Assembly: GCA_030789695.1 (NCBI GenBank)
Contig: CM061140.1
Span: forward strand, 170,834,319-170,898,318
DNA: 64,000 nucleotides
Direction: 5' to 3'
DNA from: Scilla litardierei
Lineage: Eukaryota; Streptophyta; Magnoliopsida; Asparagales; Asparagaceae
The first letter of the stretch is position 1. Each line of letters starts with the position of its first letter. Positions 57,055 through 64,000 of the stretch are shown one piece after another. Both the position numbers and the translations under genes were made by a program. The notes below the pieces were generated by a model that ran no database searches, had not been told where the DNA came from, and worked only from the letters and a program-made list of their open reading frames with translations.

Positions 57055-57589
57055 AAACTTAAATCATCCAAACTTCCCCACCTCTGTTATCGTCTGTCTG
57101 TCACCTTTCTTCCAACTCACGCACTCTCACTAACATCTCAGGCACAAAATCAGCCCTTCATCAAGCCTCCGAAGTCTTCTTCGAAGACCCGACAACATGC
57201 ATCGATTAAAGAATTGTTGTGAGATGCTGCTACTATTTGGTAAATGGTAAGTTTCTTTCTAATTTTCTAATTTTTTTTTAATTTTTTATTTCTCTTCGTA
57301 TTGATTTTCATTCTTTATGTGAATTTTATGTTTACATCTTGATTTTCGGCCAATTATTTGGTTCTTTCGGCTTTTAGGGTTTTTGGAGGTTTAATGAGGC
57401 TATTTTATTTTATATATGATAAGACAATTCTTTCGGGGTCTGATAATTATTTGGATTTCCTTTGAGTAAGAAATTTTAAATGAATTGTTTTTATTTTGCT
57501 CCTGATTTTGCGATCATAAGAAAGCAAAGTGATGTTTCCACTTGTTTCTCTCTTGAACAACAGGAATAGAATAATTATTTTTCACATTC
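57055..57589 (+). other. Possible 5' leader and first intron of an unknown gene
   Basis: A C/T-rich segment (57060-57200) is followed by an ATG (57196) and a good donor-like site, AATG/GTAAGTTTC (57247-57256). T-rich intron-like sequence comes next. No downstream coding exon is recognised, so this is only a suggestion. Confidence 0.2.
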
Positions 57590-57931
57590 TATGTTTGGCA
57601 AAATGCCTTTGTGAATTCCTTCCTGTCTTCTGTGTTTGCAAAATATCTATGTGAATTCCATCGTGCTTGAACAAAATATCTATGTGAAGTCATTGTATCT
57701 CTTGTGTTATGACAAAATATCCACATTAATTCTTTGATCTCTTGTGTTTACAAAGTACCCATGTGAATTCATTTCTATATGTTTTGTGGTTGACAAAATG
57801 TTCATGTGAAATTCTTATTGTATCTCTACTGTTTGACAAAATCTCCATGCGAAATTCTTTTTGTATCTGTTGTATTTGGAAAATGCTTTGTAATACCTTG
57901 TTGCATCTCTTTTTCTTGATAATATGATTAT

Positions 57932-58097
57932 GGGATTAATGTAGAACAGGTGGCACCTGATCCAATGGATCAGGTGCAAGACACAAAAAGGTGGGACCCA
58001 GCGAGTACAAGCCCTTGTTGGGACTTGTACTTCCCACTTTTTTGTGTCTTAGCACCTGATCCATTGGATCAGGTGGCAGCTTTTCTACATTAAATCC
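57932..58097. mobile_element. Short fold-back MITE (MULE-like), 9-bp TSD TATGATTAT
   Basis: Ends GGGATTAATGTAGAA and TTCTACATTAAATCC with inner CACCTGATCCAATGGATCAGGTG and its complement make almost the whole 166 bp self-complementary. TATGATTAT flanks both sides (57923-57931 and 58098-58106). The block CACCTGATCC-AATGGATCAGGTG is itself a palindrome and occurs in both arms. Confidence 0.85.
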
Positions 58098-58110
58098 TAT
58101 GATTATATTT

Positions 58111-58420
58111 TGATAGGAACCAAACCAAATCTGGAATTTTATTAGATAAAAACTGAAATAAAAGAGATAGATGATCACAATTGTATAGATAATCGCCCTC
58201 CCAAGAAGTCGATTGATAGGGGACGTCTGCACCCTCCCGTAGAACGAGAAACCTTCTCCTCAATTTATCAAAATCAATCTCAAATTCAACCTACTAGGGC
58301 CGGCCGGCCTCCCCACTATTTATAATAATCTAACTAAAAACCTAATTACCCAAAAGCCCTTACAATAATAAAAATCACAAAAGTGCCCAAAGTGCCCCCC
58401 ATAATGGGTCGGATCTAACA
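58111..58420 (-). repeat. Solo LTR, 310 bp, 5-bp TSD TATTT
   Basis: It begins TGATAGGAACC and ends GGATCTAACA on the plus strand and is flanked by TATTT on both sides (58106-58110 and 58421-58425). A minus-strand TATAAATAG box near 58320 gives the orientation. No internal region or second LTR is present, so it is the product of LTR-LTR recombination. Confidence 0.85.
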
Positions 58421-58840
58421 TATTTCTAGTTCATTTTCTCTCTTAAGTCTTGAATAATATGAATAAACGACACTAATTAGAGTGGGACATATTAGTTGTT
58501 ACTGTTAGTTTGTTTTCCCATTCTTTCAATGTTATAATCTATGAATGCTGAAGTTACTTTTAGCATGGTTCACGTTCTTTCAATTGGTGTGCTACTGAGT
58601 CATTGGCAGCCTGTCTTTATGATTGTGTTTGACGAAATTTCTCTGTGAATTTCCGTACTATATCTGAATGAGTAATGATAATGAGAATGTCTACCTAAAT
58701 TCCTTATCATATCTCGTGTTAAACAAGATGGCCATGTGAATTTCTTGCTCGATCTCGTGTCTGACAAAACAACTACATCAATTGCTTGCTTGATCTCGTG
58801 TATGAGAAGATGCTTATATGAATTTTTGTGTCAATTTTCT

Positions 58841-60849
58841 ATTTTGCACAAGGTTAAATGGTACATTCACATGTAACCTTCGGTTATTCATCCTAATTAA
58901 GCATGTGCTTGATAACCATTTTTGTTAGGAAATTTCTTCATTTAGTTGTTAATATATATTTCAATGATTATATACGAATCTTAGTTGAGTAAATAGCTTT
59001 CAGAAGTTCCATTGGTGATGGAGATAGTAGTTGTAGCGAGCAAGAGGATGGTAATGCTCCTCTTTGAAAATATATCAAAGCTTACCATTGCTCTGGATGC
59101 TGGGAAAAATTGGAATGACAACGAACTATTGCTGATAATTTTTTTAAAGTTCATTTAAGAGTAAAGGTCCATCTACCATAATGTGGCATCAAGAATTATA
59201 GATCCTTAAAGAACATATCCTTAAAGAATAAACATTTACTTGAAATGAGAAGTGTTTAAGTCCGCTTAGCTAAGATTGAAGGGAATGGTAAAAAAAATTT
59301 GTTCCCTACATCAGAAATCTCACTACAATCGAAGTTACATGGAAAAGAAGTGAAGGGCTGTATGAGGTAACACAATAGAAAATCCATTCTTTGCCTGCAT
59401 CAATTGCACAAATGTTCTACTAGGCCGTAATATCTTTTAACTTGGCAAGAAATCAGTACTTCATTCGATCCTACACATACGTAACTAACCATGCCCTTGG
59501 AGGTTATGTCCCTTGGTCCCCAATCTTTTGTGTACAATACTTTTCCAAAGGGTTAAGACACACATCGAAAACTTATGGAAGCCATAAAGATTAAATGGAA
59601 AAAGAGAAGTCTCTGTTATTGTGATGGTTTGATTAAACAAAAACTCTTCACTAATGTGACAGTGGTGATAGAAAGTGGATCAATCTTCATGAATGCCACA
59701 AATGCAAAGACCAAAGATGCAAACTGCATTGCAAATATTCTCTTGAAAGGCAGTTGTAGTTGGATCTTAAAAAGTGGTGCACATTATTACCAACTATGCA
59801 CATGCTTTCTGATGGGGGCATCAGGGTCTTCACACGTAGGAGATGCGGACCCAACTTATTTCACTGTGGTTGGATTCGAGCATGAATTCAGCAACATGTT
59901 GGGCCACTAGCTAACTTATTTGCTTTAGTTTCTATTATTTTAGTAATTATTTTAGTCCTATTTGGTTGGAAGATGATTGGTTTCAAATTGTAAGACTATA
60001 ACTAGGTTCCAAACATATTTTATTTTTCAATAAAGAATATTTTGAGACCTTAAACTCCTAACCTGACTAGGTCTAGCTTCGATGAGAAGTCAAAGTTCTG
60101 GGTGAGAAGTCTTGGATCCCAAAATCCCAATTTGATGCAAGACAGAAGCAAGCAGGAAGGGATATCTTAGGGATTTGGCAAATAAGAAAATTAAGGATTT
60201 GATAACTTTTCAGGCCTCACACCCCGAAGATCTAACGATAAACGCCTCGCACGCCTCGCACGAGGAGGTTTTTAGACCTCTTGCTCAGGCAATCAATACC
60301 GCTCTCGCACACCTATGCAAAAGATTTAATTTTTATGGAGAAACTGAAAGTTTACACCAAAATTTTCTATTATTCATTCATCTCTAAAAAACAAGTGTTG
60401 CATTTATGTAGGCTTACAACTTAGGTTTCGAAAATCACATCCAATGTGGAACTAAAACTCCAAAAACTAACACACTCAAAAGACTCAAGAATTCAATCTC
60501 TATCATAAATAAACTAACTAAAAAACTCAAAACAACTAAAACAGTCAAAAGACCCAAACTCTATCTTCATCACATATGAAATAAAAAAGAACTCTATCTA
60601 AAATTTAAATTTAATCTCTATTAGCGAAACTCTCGGTATTATGAGGAGTCATAGATGTAGATCATCCAAATATAATGGCACATTGAACATGTAATAGAGT
60701 AACAGACAGATGAAACAGGGTTACTCCTAAGTATATCCTAAGTATCTGACTAAGACTACAGGTAACTAAGGGTCCAATCTGAAAAACGTATGACTATCTA
60801 CTTACGATATCTCTAAAGCATTTTAAGATCTAATACCAGATGCTAATAT
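58841..60849. other. Mostly unassigned DNA
   Basis: The plus-strand frame at 59575-59910 has segments (KKRSLCYCDGLIKQK ... NATNAKTKDANCIANIL) that weakly resemble the hAT DUF659 region (C-D-G-W-T ... D-A-S). It may be an old hAT remnant. The stretch 60150-60560 resembles the transcribed part of an LTR read on the minus strand (TACATAAATGCAACAC near 60390-60410). Nothing else is recognised. Confidence 0.3.
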
Positions 60850-61200
60850 AGATTAATCTCATCCAAAATACTTTTCAGCTCCAAATAGTAGTCAGAGAAA
60901 GAAATGCCAACCTATTCCAGTGGAAATAATCTCTCATTGATACAAGTCTGCTACTCAAGAGTTATTTTGTTCATGAGAATACATCTCCTTCCATGTCTCC
61001 CAGGTAACCTTCGTAGTTTTTTAAAAAACATAATGATTGTGCTTACTTTATTCCCATGTTGTTCAATAGCTAAGTCATAACACAACAGTCATTAGGAAAC
61101 CAGTTATCATACTCCACAGATTTGGAATATGATGGATTATTGGTACTGTCTCTTTTAAGCCAACAAAAAGACTAAGGATTGTGTCCATCATAGATAATGT
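60850..61200 (-). pseudogene. Copia gag remnant
   Basis: Across frames the minus strand gives SKSVEYDNWFPNDCCVMT, LLNNMGIK, MFFKNYEG, then ETWKEMYSHEQNNS and VADLYQ. This is the UBN2-like gag pattern (W-x-x-x-N-x-x-V-x-x-W ... A-x-x-x-W-x-x-L-x-x-x-Y). Stops and a one-base shift are present. No associated pol or zinc knuckle was found. Confidence 0.65.
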
Positions 61201-62379
61201 GTAATATTGAGCTCCACTGTGGTGGATGTGAGAGTTTTTAAAATTGCAAAAACAGTAATATCGTCAGAAGTTGCCACAATAGATAGATATCAAATCAAAA
61301 TAACTGAATATACAGATCAAATAATAGCCAGCAAACCAGTAATCAGATAACCAGACCAAACGATACAGCAACCAGAAGCCATAATACTTGGGTTATCGGA
61401 ATAGATAGGTAGATAATGATAGCCAGAAATCAAATCACTTTCAATCAAACTGACCAAAATAGACAAAAGATCCAGCAGCAACAATGATAGTGATAGAGGA
61501 TAGACTGATAACCATCCAAAGAATTAGAGCAACATCAGAGTTTTTGGAACAGTAGATGCCATAACTAATAACCAACCCGATCAGATCTGATTAGATAACA
61601 TCAGGTCTAGTCTGATGTGAAGGAATGAGAGAAAAAGGCAGCGAGCTAAGACAATCAAGGGAAGATCTGAGATCCAATGAGATCCAATGTCAACAAAGGA
61701 TGAAAAAGGATGTCAACAGCAAGTCATGGTAAAGTGATGGTGACATGCTCTGGGAGTAGGAAACATGACGACAAGGGGATGTCGAGACCTGATTGATGTC
61801 TACGAGGACGATGAGATGAGGAGGCCATGTCGACAACAAGAATGTTGCAGGTGTCTCATGATAATGACAATGATTATGTTTTTTTTATTGTTGGGTTTGT
61901 TTGAAAAGGAAGAAAGCATAAAAAGATTATGGTGATTATGTTTGATTGTTTTGGGTTTGAAGAAGACGTAAGGAGAGGTTTGAAGATGTTTCAAATTAGG
62001 CATCTGATATGATCCACTAGGGTTTTGGAATAAAAGAGGGATTTTTGTGGGAAAGGTGAGATTTTTATGGATGGCAAAGGGAAAAGAGGGGATTTTTATG
62101 AAGAAGAAATCTGAAAATAAAAGGATAACTAGCCACAATTCGAGAGGAGGCCAGTCTCCTTACTTTCGATTCGAGATGAAAGTCTAAAATCTTCGACTGG
62201 GGTTCATTGACACCTAGAACAAGGGTTTTCACAAAACGATTCACGTGTGTCCCTCAGTTTATATAAAGGAAAATTTAAAGAAATAGAAAATTACAAAAAT
62301 ACCCTCCTAAGATATCAACATTCCTAAAATGGCTTAAAAGCAAAATGCATCCCTACTCCGTCCCAGAATAACCACCTTG
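61201..62379. other. Unassigned, probably LTR and leader of a gypsy element on the minus strand
   Basis: A minus-strand TTTATATAAACTG box lies at about 62258-62270, and the composition downstream (61800-62230) is leader-like. I could not place the LTR ends. The rest of the stretch (61201-61790) shows nothing recognisable. Confidence 0.3.
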
Positions 62380-63994
62380 TCCTCAAGGTGATGCCGTTAA
62401 AACGCACGGGCTCACTAGTCCAGATGATGGTTCTCGTCCCCTCCCGGCTCCTCCTGATCCACCAACTAGCATTCTTCATCCTTAACGATCAGCATCTGAA
62501 GAGCATGATCCTTGCAGCAGTGTCCGGATCCATACTTCTCGCCACAGCGGAAGCAGAGTCCCTTGGTGCGCCTCTCTTGTATTTCTACCTCGTGAGTCGC
62601 CCACGTCTACTGTCTGGTTGAAGCTCAGTGTTCTTCTCGTGGCTGGCCTAAAACCCTCCTGGTGACGTCTTCTCTCCTCCCGCTGATATCTGGCTCCGAG
62701 AGGTGGATCCGCTCCATACTCCTCGTGCTCACTTCTCCTCTGCTAGCCTATCCTCAACCATTCTCGCCAGGTGCATCCAATCTATTAAACTCTGGGACCC
62801 CTGGATCCACAGCTCTGCCCCTGATGGTGGGCTTCAGGCCCTTCATAAAACACCCCTCTAGAGACTCTTCTGAAACCCTTCGAACACGGCCTGCCAACAT
62901 CTCGAACTTCTTCATATACTCCCTGACTGTCCCTTGCCTCAAGGCATACAGCTGCTCATATACGTCGTCCCTCTAAATCTTCCCGAACCGGTCCAAGAGA
63001 CAGAGCGTGAACTCCTCCGATGAGCGAAAAGGCCGATGTTGCTGCATCCACGTGTACCACAATAGTGCATCCCCCTCCAAGCACACCCCAACGGCCATCA
63101 ACCACTCAGTCTCCTGCACCTGTACACCTCGAAGTATCGTTCGGCCCTTTAGATCAATCCTTCTGGGTCCCCCTCCAAAATAGGCATCTTCAACTTTCTG
63201 ACTCTGTTCTCTGCGGTAACCCCCAAATGCACCTCTCCCCTGATGGTAGTCGTGGCATCATGGTGGCGGGGATCAAGTACATCATAGTAGTCTCTCGCAG
63301 GGTTCAGATCCTCTCCATCAGCACCCTCCCAATCAACCTCTCTCCAATCAGCACCTTCGCCAGCGAGGTTCCCACAGTCATCGTTGTGGCATCTGATGTC
63401 GTCTTCGTAGCCACTATCCAAGTCTGGGGGTCTTTTGCCGTAAAAATATGCACCAAAATCCTCTCGGGGTCCTCAAACCTTTAGCCGACTCCCAGGCACT
63501 GTTGCTCCTGCCTAAACACCCTCATCGGGGTCGTCGGATGCTCGCAATGGACTCGATGGCCCTGCTAAAGCATCACGGGGACCTGACGGGGCCGCCAGGG
63601 GCCCGCAATGGCCCTGGCGAGCTCTCCAAGGGGTCAGAGAGGCCCTAGCGAGTTGCCAGGGGCTCGCCGATGTCCTGGCGGTTCGCCAGGGCTTTGTCAG
63701 GGGCCCGACGAGTCACTGAAAGCCTGTGGGGCTCCAGGCGACCTCGTCGGGTGCCGCTGAGGTCACGTGTCCCTCCCCAGTTGTTATGGGAGGCGGGTCT
63801 CCTTGTTCGTTGCCTTCTTCATCTTCAGTGACCTGATCTGCGTCCGAGAAAAGCCCTTCACGAAAGAGATCAACTTTCATCTTCCACTTCGCCAAAGTTC
63901 TCACCTTTTGTTTCGGATCTAGGGCTGAATCTATCTTCTGGGAGAGCGTTGCAACATTTTGATTTGTTTGATTTATGGCTTCCATGAGTTGCAA
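62380..63994 (-). pseudogene. gag: Gypsy gag, broken, running off the window end
   Basis: Reading leftward on the minus strand, the N-terminal region (63994-63713: LMEAINQTNQNVATLSQKID) is followed by a GC-rich low-complexity stretch. Then come KLKMPILEGDPEGLI (near 63200-63149), WYTWMQQHRP (near 63060) and the capsid C-terminal part RQGTVREYMKKFEMLAGRVR, CFMKGLKPTIRG (62942-62820). A zinc knuckle GLCFRCGEKYGSGHCC lies near 62560. Shortly after it the frame runs into 3' noncoding sequence (GAGGACAAGGTGG near 62388), so pol is missing. Several frameshifts are present. The order of blocks fits Ty3-gypsy gag. Confidence 0.75.
63575..63720. repeat. GC-rich degenerate repeat inside the gypsy gag region
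   Basis: Words such as GCCAGGGGCCCGC, CCTGGCGAGC and GGTTCGCCAGGGC recur about every 25-30 bases. They make spurious open frames and may come from a repeat-coding linker in gag. Confidence 0.5.
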
Positions 63995-64000
63995 GAACCT

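Larger units (their letters stand above)
57590..58840 (+). repeat. Degenerate tandem repeat, about 55-60-bp unit, interrupted at 57932-58425
   Basis: Units of the type GACAAAATATCTATGTGAATTC followed by TTGTATCTCTTGTGTTT recur about six times at 57590-57920 and about four times at 58625-58835. Between them lie a MITE and a solo LTR. Divergence between units is high, so the array is old. Confidence 0.7.

Noticed and set aside
62662..63484. Plus-strand frames opposite the gypsy gag
   Set aside because: The minus strand carries recognisable gag blocks in order; the plus-strand frames are their complements.

Overview
The window is nuclear DNA of a flowering plant. It shows plant-specific gene families (a DUF1218 cell-wall protein, a long-chain fatty alcohol oxidase, a TatD nuclease with GT-AG introns and an ERF/AP2 fragment) set in a dense, nested layer of Ty1-copia and Ty3-gypsy LTR elements, hAT, MULE and PIF-type MITEs, an L1-type LINE and a SINE. 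The GC-rich exons of the two complete genes would fit a monocot or magnoliid, but the sequence does not settle the species.

Layout. 1-5482: a gag-only copia element (minus strand) inserted in a gypsy LTR. 5483-8018: gypsy LTR pieces and a copia gag remnant. 8776-9440: DUF1218 gene (minus). 10157-12359: truncated gypsy element (PBS, LTR) and a second, inverted copy of the first gypsy LTR. 12604-14856: decayed gypsy-type ORF with a hairpin minisatellite downstream (15130-15280 and 23330-23725). The two halves of that array are separated by a 7.8-kb Athila-like element (15441-23250) with 5-bp target duplications. 24020-30157: possible gene fragment, then nested copia remnants whose LTR is rich in an AGTCGACT palindrome. 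30881-33796: complete long-chain-alcohol oxidase gene (minus). 34901-47052: the last three recognisable exons of a TatD-type gene (minus), the last two separated by an 11.6-kb intron packed with transposons. These include a complete 3.95-kb hAT element that carries an AP2/ERF fragment. 47348-55928: a gag-only LTR element with a younger 6.5-kb LTR element (48500-54997) inside it. The inner element has identical 130-bp LTRs, no recognisable coding region and about 20 small hairpins with a constant loop. 56256-56432: a 5S-rRNA-derived SINE with a 17-bp target duplication. 56536-58840: MITEs, a solo LTR and a degenerate tandem repeat. 59500-64000: weak hAT, copia and gypsy remnants.

How it fits together. 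The three host genes are unrelated in function (cell-wall/lignin-associated membrane protein, fatty alcohol oxidation, 3'-5' nuclease) and do not form a cluster. The rest is a record of successive insertions that can be ordered by nesting and target-site duplications. The most unusual signal is that several unrelated repeats contain arrays of short hairpins in which the loop is constant and the stems vary with their pairing kept. The clearest is the CNGAA-loop family in the young element at 48500-54997.
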